This document shows, in pieces, positions 29,105-37,160 of a stretch of 64,000 bases of DNA. The notes under the pieces were generated by a model, which saw only the letters and a program-made list of their open reading frames with translations, was not told where the DNA came from and ran no database searches. A program made the translations under genes and the position numbers. Source of the stretch: an uncultured Alphaproteobacteria bacterium (GTDB lineage Bacteria; Pseudomonadota; Alphaproteobacteria; Caulobacterales; Caulobacteraceae). Position 1 is the stretch's first letter; every line of letters begins with the position of its first letter. The stretch spans positions 124,001 through 188,000 of the forward strand of contig CAIJOB010000042.1 in assembly GCA_903822175.1 (NCBI GenBank), read 5' to 3'.

Positions 29105-30028
29105 CTAGCGGACCTCAGGAACATCCGTTTCTGGCGCAGGCTTCCAGCGCAGGGCGTCGAGAACCACGGCGAAGGCCGGAGACTGCTGTCGCCGGCTTGG
29201 GTAGTAGAGGTGATATCCGGCGAACGGCGGACACCAGTCCTCCAAGACCCGTTCGAGGCGCTCGCTCGCGAGATCGCGGGCGACGTAGTCGTCGGTGATG
29301 AAGGCGATGCCGAGGCCCGCGGCCGCGGCCTCCAACATCAGGCCCGGCCGGTTGAAGACTAGCTGACCCTCGACCCTGATGTTGAGCGCGCGCCCGTCCT
29401 TCTCGAATTCCCACGCATAAAGACCGCCCAGGGTGGCGAGCCGCAGGTTGATGCAGTCGTGCAGGGCCAGGTCCTGCGGGACCTGCGGGCGGCCCCTCCG
29501 CGCGAAGTAGGCCGGCGCCGCCACGGCGGTCATGCGCAGGTCGGGACCGATCCGCGCGGCGATCATGTCCTTGGCGACCTGTTCGCCCAGTCGCACGCCG
29601 GCGTCGAACCGCTCCGCCACGATGTCTACCAGTCCGGACTCGATGAAGAGTTCGACCTTGATCTCCGGGTATTCCGGCAGGAGGCGCGCCAGGGCGGGCC
29701 ACAGGATCGTCTCGGCGGCGTATTCGCTGGTGTTGATACGCACCGTCCCCGCCGGCTTGTCACGCATCTGGCTGAGCTGGGCGATCTCCGCCTCGATCTC
29801 TTCGAGGCGCGGTCCCACCGTCCGCAACAGGCGCTCCCCGGCTTCGGTGGGCGTGACGCTGCGGGTGGTGCGGGTGAGGAGCCGGACGCCCAGCCTTTCC
29901 TCCAGCCCGCGCAGCGCGTGGCTCAGGGCCGACTGCGACACCCCAAGCTGAGCCGCCGCCCGGGTGAAACTGCGTTCGCGTGCAACCACCACAAAGGCGG
30001 CGATATCGCTGAGATTGCTCCGAGGCAT
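29105..30028 (-). CDS. LysR-family regulator of the divergent SDR/cupin operon
   Basis: A 307-residue LysR regulator. The winged HTH spans about residues 5-62 (AAFVVVARERSFTRAAAQLG, then SQSALSHALRGLEERLG) and the effector domain starts near residue 90. It resembles regulators that sit beside short-chain dehydrogenase operons. The start at 30028 is 2 bp from a perfect dyad with T-N11-A spacing, and the SDR operon is divergent, so autoregulation plus activation of the operon is the likely arrangement (inference). Effector unknown. Confidence 0.93.
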   Translation of the reverse strand: MPRSNLSDIAAFVVVARERSFTRAAAQLGVSQSALSHALRGLEERLGVRLLTRTTRSVTPTEAGERLLRTVGPRLEEIEAEIAQLSQMRDKPAGTVRINTSEYAAETILWPALARLLPEYPEIKVELFIESGLVDIVAERFDAGVRLGEQVAKDMIAARIGPDLRMTAVAAPAYFARRGRPQVPQDLALHDCINLRLATLGGLYAWEFEKDGRALNIRVEGQLVFNRPGLMLEAAAAGLGIAFITDDYVARDLASERLERVLEDWCPPFAGYHLYYPSRRQQSPAFAVVLDALRWKPAPETDVPEVR

Positions 30029-30029
30029 T

Positions 30030-30046
30030 CATGAGTCCTGCTCATG
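30030..30046. promoter_or_regulatory. LysR-type operator dyad (T-N11-A)
   Basis: CATGAG-TCCTG-CTCATG is a perfect 6+5+6 inverted repeat containing T-GAGTCCTGCTC-A, the classical LysR T-N11-A box. It lies immediately upstream of the LysR start codon, where binding could block the regulator's own expression while placing it 120-135 bp from the SDR start. Confidence 0.65.
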
Positions 30047-30067
30047 GGCACATGCCGACCTTACCAG

Positions 30068-30094
30068 CTAATCGCGGAAGTCGGTGGCTATTAG
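30068..30094. promoter_or_regulatory. Second inverted repeat in the LysR/SDR intergenic region
   Basis: CTAAT and ATTAG form a 5-bp inverted repeat with a 17-bp gap. The right arm leads into ATTAGATAAGG, a plausible -10 region for the SDR operon. It may be the activation half-site of the LysR protein. Confidence 0.35.
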
Positions 30095-30166
30095 ATAAGG
30101 CCTCGAACGAACGACCCCGCCATGCGCTCCCGTTGCGGGCTCGGGCTCAGAGCAAAGGCCAGCCAG

Positions 30167-31027
30167 ATGCCGAACGACATGACCGACGCGAAGGTGTGGC
30201 TTGTAACTGGTGCAGGCCGGGGCCTCGGTATCGACATCGCGCAGCAGGCTCTGGCGGCCGGACATTCGGTGGTCGCCACCGGGCGCAATCCAGACGCGAT
30301 CCTGCAAGCGGTCGGGGCCCACGAGAATCTGCTGGCGGTCGCGCTGGACATCACCGACCCCAAGGCCGCGACCGCCGCGGCGCAGGCGGCCGTAAAGCGC
30401 TTCGGCCGCATTGATGTCCTGGTCAACAATGCGGGCAATTTCTACGCCGGCTACTTCGAGAACATCAGCGCCGACCAGTTCCGGGCGCAGATCGAGACCA
30501 ACTTCTTCGGCCCCCTGAACGTGACCCGCGCCGTCCTGCCGCTCATGCGAGCACGGCGCAGCGGCCAGGTGATCACCATCACCTCGACCGCCGGCCTCGT
30601 CGGGCAGGAATTTGTCGCCGCCTACGCCGCCTCGAAGTTCGCGCTCGAGGGCTGGATGGAGTCGCTGCGCTTCGACCTGGCGCCCTTCGATATCAAGACG
30701 ATGTCGGTCGAGCCCGGGTTCTTCCGGACCGAACTGCTGGTGGAAGGCGCCTCGACCAACTGGCCCGAGCTGTCGGTCGAGGACTACGCCCAGCGCACCC
30801 ATCAGACGATCGAAGCCTGGAAAGGCATGAACGGCCAGCAGGGCGGCGATCCCGCAAAGCTCGCCGCGGCCCTGGTGACCCTCTCCGACTCCGGCGACCT
30901 GCCTCTGCGCTTCGTGGCCGGCGCCGACGCCATGGCTGCCGTGGAGGCCAATCTCCAGGCCATTCAGACGCAGATCGACGCCCATCGCGACCTATCAGCA
31001 TCGCTGGCCTTCGAGCCCGGCAAATAG
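30167..31027 (+). CDS. Short-chain dehydrogenase/reductase, first gene of the LysR-linked operon
   Basis: A 286-residue classical SDR. The NAD(P)-binding motif is VTGAGRGLGIDIAQQAL near residues 13-29; NNAG appears as VLVNNAGNFYAG, and the catalytic Ser and Tyr-x-x-x-Lys as TITSTAGLVG and YAASKFALEG. The arginine-containing turn VVATGRNPDA suggests NADPH. The frame runs back to 30122; ATGs at 30167 and 30179 are candidates and I chose the first. The cupin gene follows 27 bp downstream. Substrate unknown. Confidence 0.85.
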   Translation: MPNDMTDAKVWLVTGAGRGLGIDIAQQALAAGHSVVATGRNPDAILQAVGAHENLLAVALDITDPKAATAAAQAAVKRFGRIDVLVNNAGNFYAGYFENISADQFRAQIETNFFGPLNVTRAVLPLMRARRSGQVITITSTAGLVGQEFVAAYAASKFALEGWMESLRFDLAPFDIKTMSVEPGFFRTELLVEGASTNWPELSVEDYAQRTHQTIEAWKGMNGQQGGDPAKLAAALVTLSDSGDLPLRFVAGADAMAAVEANLQAIQTQIDAHRDLSASLAFEPGK

Positions 31028-31054
31028 GCGCCTCTTTCGACAAGGACGAAACCG

Positions 31055-31468
31055 ATGATCCTCAAACGCGCCGGCTCACAGCCCTCCCAAAAGGGACCCG
31101 AGCAGTTCTTCACCGGCACGGTGCGCATCGATCCGTTGCACACCGCGGAGGCGCCTGCCCGGGTGGGAGCCGCCACCGTCACCTTCGAGCCGGGCGCGCG
31201 GAGCGCCTGGCACACCCATCCGCTCGGCCAGATCCTGGTGGTCACTGCCGGCTGCGGCTGGACCCAGTGCGACGGCGAGCCGATCGTCGAGATCCGCGCC
31301 GGCGACGTGATCTGGTGCCCGCCCGGCCACAAGCACTGGCATGGCGCGACGCCCACCACAGCCATGACCCACATCGCCATCCAGGAGAGCCTGAACGGCT
31401 CGCCCGTCACCTGGCTGGAAAAGGTCACCGACGAGCAATACCTCGCCGGCCCGGCGGCGCAGGCTTGA
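31055..31468 (+). CDS. Small manganese cupin of the GtHNL (hydroxynitrile lyase-like) family
   Basis: A 137-residue single-domain cupin. Cupin motif 1 is [13 protein letters not shown] and motif 2 ends [10 protein letters not shown]. From memory, the sequence is close along its length to the Granulicella tundricola cupin hydroxynitrile lyase, whose metal ligands are His53, His55, Gln59 and His94; here His53, His55, Gln59 and His94 fall at the same numbers, and Gln110 is also present. Natural substrates of this family are not established; lyase activity may be promiscuous. Good AAGGA site. It is the middle gene of the operon. Confidence 0.88.
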   Translation: MILKRAGSQPSQKGPEQFFTGTVRIDPLHTAEAPARVGAATVTFEPGARSAWHTHPLGQILVVTAGCGWTQCDGEPIVEIRAGDVIWCPPGHKHWHGATPTTAMTHIAIQESLNGSPVTWLEKVTDEQYLAGPAAQA

Positions 31469-31479
31469 AGGCGCGACCT

Positions 31480-32307
31480 ATGACCGATGTGATCGTCGTC
31501 ATTGGCCCCGGCCAGATCGGCCAGGCCATCGCCCGCCGCGTGGGCTTCGGAAAACAGATTCTGCTAGCCGACCAGCGCCGGGAGAACGCGGAAGCGGCGG
31601 CGGACGTCCTCGCCAATGCCGGGTACGAGGTGAGCGTCGCCGCGGTCGATGTCGCCTCGCGCGCCGCGGTCGACGAGCTTGTGAAGACCGCGACCGGGCT
31701 GGGCGAGGTCGCCGGCTTGATTCATGCCGCCGGTGTCTCGCCATCACAGGCTTCACCGGAGACGATCCTGCGGGTGGATCTATACGGCGTGGCCCTGGTG
31801 CTGGAAGCGTTCGGCAAGGTCATCGCACGCGGCGGGTCCGGCGTGGTGATCGCCTCGCAGTCGGGCCACCGTCTGCCGCCGCTCAGCGTCGAACAGAACA
31901 AGGCGCTGGCCACGACGCCGGTGGACGAGTTGCTCAAGCTGCCCTTCCTGCAACTCGACAAGGTGACCGACCCCCTCAACGCCTATCAACTTTCGAAGCG
32001 CGGCAACTCGCTGCGGGTCATGGCCGAGGCTGTTCGCTGGGGGAAGCGCGGCGCGCGGCTGAACACCATCAGCCCGGGCATCATCATGACGCCGTTGGCG
32101 CGCGACGAGCTCAGCGGCCCTCGCGGCGAGGGCTACCGGCGGATGATCGAGACCTCCGCCGCCGGCCGCGCCGGCACGGCGGACGAGGTTGCAACCGTGG
32201 CGGCTCTGTTGATGGGTCCGGACGGCGGCTTCATCACGGGAAGCGATTTCCTGATGGATGGTGGTGTTACGGCGTCTTACTGGTTTGGGGACCTCGAGCC
32301 GGGCTAG
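31480..32307 (+). CDS. SDR-family oxidoreductase with atypical nucleotide loop
   Basis: A 275-residue SDR. The glycine loop is IGPGQIGQAIARR rather than TGxxxGIG, resembling a 6PGDH-like GxGxxG, but the rest is SDR: LIHAAGVSP, catalytic serine in VIASQSGHR, Tyr-x-x-x-Lys in AYQLSKRGN, and SPGIIMTPLAR, ending with the usual GSDFLMDGGV. The ATG at 31480 lies 12 bp after the cupin stop; the frame extends upstream inside the cupin gene but that part is a shadow. It probably works with the preceding cupin and SDR. Confidence 0.87.
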   Translation: MTDVIVVIGPGQIGQAIARRVGFGKQILLADQRRENAEAAADVLANAGYEVSVAAVDVASRAAVDELVKTATGLGEVAGLIHAAGVSPSQASPETILRVDLYGVALVLEAFGKVIARGGSGVVIASQSGHRLPPLSVEQNKALATTPVDELLKLPFLQLDKVTDPLNAYQLSKRGNSLRVMAEAVRWGKRGARLNTISPGIIMTPLARDELSGPRGEGYRRMIETSAAGRAGTADEVATVAALLMGPDGGFITGSDFLMDGGVTASYWFGDLEPG

Positions 32308-32648
32308 CCCCTCTCCGCCTGTTGGCTAAATACGGTGAGGTGAGAACCTGTCCCCGGTCACATTTCCCAGAGATGCCACCCGGCCTTAAATCTCATGGAT
32401 GATGCGAGCCTTGGGGCCTCGGCTCGTCAAGGACGGCCTCTTCGGGCCGCCGCTATGCGGCGCGCGACGCCCCCTCCACCGCTTCGCGGTCCATCGTCAC
32501 TGTGATCGACAAGCAATTGTCGATCACTCGCTGCGCGACCGCTCCTCTGCCCCCGTCGTCTTCGCGACAGGGGAGGAACTGGGGTCCCCGCCTGCGCGGG
32601 GATGAACGGAGGGTGGCTTGAGGGCGCCGGGCGGGCTAATTCCCTCGC
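32308..32648. other. 341-bp noncoding region with hairpin-rich repeats
   Basis: No convincing gene. It holds a segment with CTGTCCCCGG near 32350, a perfect 10-bp inverted repeat at 32502-32527, and a hairpin TCCCCGC-CTGC-GCGGGGA at 32585-32602 of a type dispersed in many alphaproteobacterial genomes. CTCTTCGGGCCGCC and GCGACAGGGGAGG segments also look repeat-derived. A 68-codon frame at 32399-32605 runs through these repeats and has no recognisable coding character. Confidence 0.6.
32502..32527. repeat. Perfect 10-bp inverted repeat
   Basis: GTGATCGACA and TGTCGATCAC flank a 6-base spacer (AGCAAT). There is no T-run, so it is not an ordinary terminator. It lies 180 bp after the SDR operon, inside repeat-like noncoding DNA. 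Confidence 0.6.
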
Positions 32649-32978
32649 ATGACACGCACCACGAAAAGCGCGGACTTTGAGATCGAGGTCGCCGGCGAGC
32701 CCTATGTGTGGCGGCTGCAGCGGCAGCCGGCGTGGTCCAGCGACATCGCCGGGTGGCGCGGCATGGCGCTGACCGTGCGCCACAAGGAGGGGCAGCGCGA
32801 CGCGGTGCTGGAGTTTCCGCCGGGGCCGCAGCCCAGGTATGGCGCGCCGATGCTGAAGGCCTCGCAGATCGCTCCGGCGCTGGTGAAGAAGGCCATCGCC
32901 TCGGCGATCGCGGCAGGATGGGAGCCGCTGTCGCGCGGCAAGACCGTCACCATCGTGGTGGAGGCTGACGGGGGGTGA
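32649..32978 (+). CDS. Hypothetical protein, 109 residues
   Basis: A small soluble protein without signal peptide or membrane segment. It begins MTRTTKSADFEIEVAGEPY and continues VWRLQRQPAWSSDIAGWRGM, looking like a single alpha/beta domain, with ASQIAPALVKKAIASAIAAG as a helix near the end. Codon use and in-frame composition look genuine. No function recognised. It converges on the periplasmic protein gene at 33072 across a repeat fragment. Confidence 0.72.
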   Translation: MTRTTKSADFEIEVAGEPYVWRLQRQPAWSSDIAGWRGMALTVRHKEGQRDAVLEFPPGPQPRYGAPMLKASQIAPALVKKAIASAIAAGWEPLSRGKTVTIVVEADGG

Positions 32979-33002
32979 ACGCGGCGAGGGCGGTGGGCTG
33001 GA

Positions 33003-33070
33003 ACCCCCTCCGTCTCTTCGCTTCGCTTCGAGCCACCTCCCCCTCAATCGCCCTCCGGGCTGGGGGAGGA
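33003..33070. repeat. Partial copy of the CCTCCCC palindromic repeat
   Basis: CCTCCCCC (33036-33043) and GGGGGAGG (33062-33069) form 8-bp arms, preceded by GTCTCTTCGCTTCGCTTCGAGCC, reminiscent of the internal GCGAAGCGAGACGGG of the full copies at 54800 and 57281. It ends 1 bp from the stop of the minus-strand gene at 33072, between convergent genes. Confidence 0.55.
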
Positions 33071-33071
33071 T

Positions 33072-33587
33072 CTACTTCTTCTTTTTCGGTTTCGCGGCGG
33101 CCTTGGGGTCCGGCTCTTCCGGCGGGTAGGTGAAGGGGCGGTCGTGGACCCAGGTCTCGAGGAGGCGGTCGGCGGCGTCGAAGCCGTCCATCAACGCCTC
33201 TTCCTCGCCGGCCTTGGGCGGGCAGGACTTGGCGAAGTCCTTGAAGGCGTCGTGGACCTCGGCGCGGATCTTGGCTTGGCGTTTGGCGATATCGCCGTCC
33301 AGCGAGAAGCCGGAGTTGAGGTTCAGGCCATCGCAGCGGGCGAACTGCATGGAGAGGCCGATCCCGTCGTGGTCGACGCGGTGGATGTAGAGCTCGAGGT
33401 CCTGGATGGTGCGGGCCAGCTTCACGTCGCGGTCGCTGTCGTCGCCGGGCTTGGCGCCGGTGTCGGACACCGTCCAGGCGCCGACCTGCTGGGTGTGATC
33501 GAGGGGTCCGGGCGGCGCGGCGGCGTCCTGCGCGGACGCGGCGCCGGCCAGGGCGAGCGCGACGGCAACGGAAACCAGGATCTTCAT
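33072..33587 (-). CDS. Exported hypothetical protein
   Basis: A 171-residue protein with a clear signal peptide (MKILVSVAVALALAGAASAQ, cleavage after ASA). The mature part contains one Cys in FARCDGLN and another in FAKSCPPKAG, possibly a disulfide, and ends in a lysine-rich tail KPKKKK. The frame runs back to 33671 but the ATG at 33587 has GGAGG upstream. No domain recognised; probably periplasmic. Confidence 0.8.
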   Translation of the reverse strand: MKILVSVAVALALAGAASAQDAAAPPGPLDHTQQVGAWTVSDTGAKPGDDSDRDVKLARTIQDLELYIHRVDHDGIGLSMQFARCDGLNLNSGFSLDGDIAKRQAKIRAEVHDAFKDFAKSCPPKAGEEEALMDGFDAADRLLETWVHDRPFTYPPEEPDPKAAAKPKKKK

Positions 33588-33724
33588 GGCGTCACCCCTC
33601 CACCGATACGCCTTCGGGCCTATCACAAATCGCGTTCGGCGAGCCAGGGTTGGCGGGCGAGCGCGGAACAACGGCGCAGCTTGAGCGCTACCGTTGCAGT
33701 CGGGGACTGACGGGAAGAATTCTC

Positions 33725-33994
33725 ATGAAGCATCTCATCCTTACGAGCCTGATCGCCGCCGCGGTCGCGGGCGGAGCGTTCGCGCAGGACAAGCCGCCGC
33801 CGAAGAACGCCGGGACGGCGGGCGGGGCGGTCGCGGGCGCGGCGACCGGAGCCCTGGTCGCAGGGCCGATCGGCGCGGTCGTGGGCGGCGTCGCCGGCGC
33901 CACGGTCGGCCACAAGACCATCGACAAGAAGACCGCGCCTCACCATCGCAAGCACAAGACGCACCCGGCGCCGGCGGCCGAAAAGCAGCCCTAG
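33725..33994 (+). CDS. Small exported glycine-zipper-like protein
   Basis: An 89-residue protein with a signal peptide (MKHLILTSLIAAAVAGGAFA) and a glycine/alanine-rich region of small-residue repeats (GGAVAGAATGALVAGPIGAV, then GGVAGATVG), the pattern of glycine-zipper periplasmic or outer-membrane proteins. The end is histidine/lysine rich (HHRKHKTH). The ATG at 33725 is chosen because it begins the signal peptide. Function unknown. Confidence 0.78.
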   Translation: MKHLILTSLIAAAVAGGAFAQDKPPPKNAGTAGGAVAGAATGALVAGPIGAVVGGVAGATVGHKTIDKKTAPHHRKHKTHPAPAAEKQP

Positions 33995-34024
33995 GCGCGG
34001 GCGCGGGTGGGGCGTGAAAGCGCC

Positions 34025-35056
34025 CTACCCCAGCGCCTTGCCGAGCCGCAGCCAGAGTTGCTGGTCGAAGTCGCGGTCAGGGGTGGCTTGGCCCATGCGC
34101 ACGACGATCAGCTTCATCGACGGCACGACGTGCAGCTTGCGGTCCATGGCGCCCAGCGCCGCCACCAGGTCGGCGGGCGCGGCGGGGATCAGCGGGCCGT
34201 TGGCGCGGACGCCGCCGGGCCGGGCGGTGTAGTCGCTGCCGTTCAGCCACCAGAAGCGGCCGTAGGCGGGGTTGGTCGCCGAGCGGGTGAACATCGCCTT
34301 CAGCGACGCCGCCGAGACGATCCGCTTGCCGTCCGCCGCCTTGCCGCCATCCAGCAAGATCTGGCCGAATTTCGCGGTGTCTCTGGACGTGGTGACTAGG
34401 CCGGTGGGATTGCCGACGTTGGCGAAGGCGGCGGGCCGCTGGCGCCAGGCGGTGTTGCTCATGCCGGCCGGCGCGGTCAGCCAGTCGTGGGTGAGTGTCT
34501 CCAGGGGCTGTTTGGCGCAGGCGGCGACGACGCGCTTGGTCACCGCATAGACCGGCGTGTTGTAGAAGAAGAGCGTGCCGGGCGGCGCCTGATAGCCGAA
34601 GCCCTCGCCCAGGCCCGAGCTCATGGTCATGACGTCGATGACCCGGATCCTGGCCTCCTGGTCCGGCGTGGCCTTCGACCAGCCCGGGCCGATGTAGGCG
34701 GAGACCGGCTGGGTGACGTCCAGCAGGCCCTTGTCGATCGCCACGCCCAGCAGGACCGAGACGAAGCTCTTCTGCTGCGAGGCGACGTCTTCCAGCAGGG
34801 CGCCGTCGGGGGCCTGGCCGTAGGTGAAATCGCCCCGGAACTTGTCGGCCTCGGCGCCGGCGGGGAGCGGCCAGTTCTTTTCCACGAGCGTCTTGCGGTC
34901 GCGGAGGATCAGGAAGCCGGTGGTCTTCTGGCCCTGGACGTAGTCGAGCACGGTCTGCATGGCGGCGGACTGGGCGGCGGCCGCCAGCGGATGGGCGAGC
35001 GCGCCGAGCGCGGCGGACCCGGCGATGACGGTCCTGCGGGAGGGTTGTGGGCTCAT
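34025..35056 (-). CDS. Serine hydrolase of the beta-lactamase/class C family
   Basis: A 343-residue protein exported with a twin-arginine-like signal (QPSRRTVIAGSAALGALAHP). The Ser-x-x-Lys active site is VASQQKSFVSVLLG near residue 97, and the second element is FFYNTPVY near 170 (Tyr-x-Asn-like YNT). RFWWLNGSDY near 250 is often seen in these penicillin-binding-protein-like esterases. The family includes esterases, peptidases and true lactamases, so substrate is open. AGGAG precedes the ATG at 35056. It is divergent from the M28-like gene 94 bp away. Confidence 0.87.
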   Translation of the reverse strand: MSPQPSRRTVIAGSAALGALAHPLAAAAQSAAMQTVLDYVQGQKTTGFLILRDRKTLVEKNWPLPAGAEADKFRGDFTYGQAPDGALLEDVASQQKSFVSVLLGVAIDKGLLDVTQPVSAYIGPGWSKATPDQEARIRVIDVMTMSSGLGEGFGYQAPPGTLFFYNTPVYAVTKRVVAACAKQPLETLTHDWLTAPAGMSNTAWRQRPAAFANVGNPTGLVTTSRDTAKFGQILLDGGKAADGKRIVSAASLKAMFTRSATNPAYGRFWWLNGSDYTARPGGVRANGPLIPAAPADLVAALGAMDRKLHVVPSMKLIVVRMGQATPDRDFDQQLWLRLGKALG

Positions 35057-35150
35057 GGCGGCTCCTGACGACGTTTCCAATATCGGCGGGCGGGCGGGAG
35101 TCGTCTACAAATCGCGCGTGGCGCACGCCGACGCGCCGGAGGACGCCTGC

Positions 35151-36458
35151 ATGACCCCATCGCGCCGAGGATTGCTGGGAGGCGCGGGTCTTTTGGGGTT
35201 GGCCGCCGCCGGCCCAGCAGCGGCGGCGGGGGTCGGGGCGCAGGCGGAAGCCGCCGCCTTGCAGGCGACGCTGGAGCGCTACCACGGCTTCGGCGTGAAG
35301 GCGTCCGGCGGGCCGGGCGACAACGCCTGCGGCGCCTGGCTGGAGGGCGAGCTTGGCAAGCTCGGTTACGCCTGCCGGCGCCAGGCGTTCGAGGTCCCGT
35401 TCTTTGAGGCGCGGCAGGCGACCCTGAGCTGCGGTGGTGCGAAGGCCGAGGTCATTCCGCAGGCGATCGTGACGCCGACCGGGCCGCAGGGCCTGACCGC
35501 GCCGCTGAAGCTGGGCTCGGCGCCGGGCAGCCTGTCAGGGGCCATCGCTGTGCTCGACCTGCCCAGCCAGCGCTGGGTGGCGATGGGCGGGTTTGTGGCC
35601 GAGGCGGTGCGGCGGGGCGCGGCGGGCGTCGTGCTGGTCACCAATGGCCCGACCGGCGAGGCCATCGCGCTCAACGTCTCCACTCATCGCCCGGGCGTCG
35701 ACAAGCCGGTGGCGCTGCTGGCGCCGAAGGACGCCAAGCCCTTCCTGGCCGCCGCCGCCGAGGGGCGGACCGCGACGCTAACCCTAGACGGCGTGGGCGG
35801 CGGCGCGGCGCGGCGGCCGGCCTTCAACCTGATCGCCCGGCTGGATCGCGGGGCGGCCAAGACCATGGTGATCTCGACGCCGCGCTCCGGCTGGTTCGGC
35901 TGCGCGGCCGAGCGAGGCTCGGGCCTGGCGGTCTGGCTGAGCCTCGCGCATTGGCTGGTGAAGACCAACCACGGGGTGAACATCGAGCTGCTGGCCACCA
36001 GCGGCCACGAGTACGAATACCTGGGCGGCGAGCACTATCTGGCGGAAGCCGCGCCCAAGCCGGACAAGACGCGGATCTGGGTGCACATCGGGGCCAGCGC
36101 GGCGGGGCGCGACTGGCATGAGCTGGCGACCGGCCTGAAGCCGCTGCCCAGCGCCGATTCCCAGCGGGTGCTGACCGCGACGGCGGACATTCTGGACCGC
36201 ACCCGCGCGGCCTTTCACGGGATCAGCGGCCTGGAGGCGACCTATCTGGCGGAGGGGGCCATGGCCGGGGGCGAGCTGGTCAATGTGATGAGCGCCGGCT
36301 ACCGCACCGCCATCGGCCTCTACGGCTTCCACCGCTATTTCCACACGCCGGGCGATGATCTGGCTTGCGTCTCCGGCGACCTGGTGGCGCCGGTGGCGGG
36401 CGCGTTCCGGACCGCCATTTCCGCGGCGCTCGGTCCGGCCGCCGCCAAGGCGGGCTGA
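35151..36458 (+). CDS. Exported M28-like peptidase homologue with degenerate metal site
   Basis: A 435-residue protein with a twin-arginine-like signal (MTPSRRGLLGGAGLLGLAAA). A PA-like inserted domain covers about residues 90-225 (AIAVLDLPSQRW, GAAGVVLVTNGPTG). The C-terminal fold follows M28 aminopeptidases, but the His-x-Asp ligand segment reads ISTPRSGWFGC, the DN bridging segment reads AAERGSG, and the EE pair reads SGHEYEYLGG; only the last histidine (YFHTPGDD) is clearly kept. It may be inactive or use another chemistry. The ATG at 35151 has GGAGG upstream. Confidence 0.8.
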   Translation: MTPSRRGLLGGAGLLGLAAAGPAAAAGVGAQAEAAALQATLERYHGFGVKASGGPGDNACGAWLEGELGKLGYACRRQAFEVPFFEARQATLSCGGAKAEVIPQAIVTPTGPQGLTAPLKLGSAPGSLSGAIAVLDLPSQRWVAMGGFVAEAVRRGAAGVVLVTNGPTGEAIALNVSTHRPGVDKPVALLAPKDAKPFLAAAAEGRTATLTLDGVGGGAARRPAFNLIARLDRGAAKTMVISTPRSGWFGCAAERGSGLAVWLSLAHWLVKTNHGVNIELLATSGHEYEYLGGEHYLAEAAPKPDKTRIWVHIGASAAGRDWHELATGLKPLPSADSQRVLTATADILDRTRAAFHGISGLEATYLAEGAMAGGELVNVMSAGYRTAIGLYGFHRYFHTPGDDLACVSGDLVAPVAGAFRTAISAALGPAAAKAG

Positions 36459-36551
36459 GCGGGCCCGGCGCCCTGAGCCGGTTTCAGGCTTGGAGCCCGG
36501 GCCAGAACACGGCTAGCTCTTCCTGACTCCGCGCCGGAAGGGAGGCTCCGC

Positions 36552-37091
36552 TTGAAACCCCATGTCCTGGCCTTCGCCGGCCTCACTCTGATGGCGCTGG
36601 CCGCCTGTGAGCAGGGAAAGCCCCGCCATCCGCCGCCGGACCCCATGGCGATCGCCCCGCCCGCCGCCACGCCCGGCGGCGCGGTTCCGGCGGACGTGCT
36701 GTCGGCCGGCCTCAGCCCTCGCCCGGAGGCGGCCGGCTTTTTCCTCGACCGCATCGGCGCGGCGATCGATCCGCGGGGCCACCCGCCCGCGGTGACCCCG
36801 GCCGGCCAGCTGACGGTGTTCGACGGCTTCGGCTTCGATGCGCCGGCCAAGACGCCGGCCAAGGGCGTCGACGTGGTGGTGGACGGCAACGCCTACGGCA
36901 CGGTCTACGGCGCGGCGCGGCCGGACGTCGCGAGCTTCTTCAAGACCCCGGCCCTGGTGAATGTGGGCTTCCGGGCCGTCCTGCCGGCCGGCGCGCTGAC
37001 GCCTGGCGCTCACACGGTGCTGGTCCGCGTGGTGGCCGCGGACGGCAAGGGCTATTTCGATTCACCGACGGTGGCGTTCACCGTGAACTAA
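36552..37091 (+). CDS. Lipoprotein with C-terminal Ig-like strand region
   Basis: A 179-residue protein beginning with TTG behind GGAGG. The signal sequence ends in a lipobox LMALAAC (Cys near residue 20), so it should be lipidated. A proline-rich linker follows, then a beta-rich domain with VVDGNAYGTVYGAARPDV and, at the end, GAHTVLVRVVAADGKGYF, similar to cell-surface Ig-like domains. No enzyme motif. Binding partner unknown. Confidence 0.8.
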   Translation: MKPHVLAFAGLTLMALAACEQGKPRHPPPDPMAIAPPAATPGGAVPADVLSAGLSPRPEAAGFFLDRIGAAIDPRGHPPAVTPAGQLTVFDGFGFDAPAKTPAKGVDVVVDGNAYGTVYGAARPDVASFFKTPALVNVGFRAVLPAGALTPGAHTVLVRVVAADGKGYFDSPTVAFTVN

Positions 37092-37160
37092 ATCCCCAGG
37101 TTGCCAGTTGAGGGCCCAGGAAACGTTGGCGTGCCGCCGGCGCATCTTGAGGGCTGGGCT

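Noticed and set aside
28879-29298. 139-codon open frame across tRNA-Ala
   Set aside because: It contains the tRNA and its terminator and then overlaps a LysR gene on the other strand.
32399-32605. 68-codon open frame in the noncoding region after the SDR operon
   Set aside because: It runs through hairpin repeats, has no ribosome site of note and no protein-like pattern.
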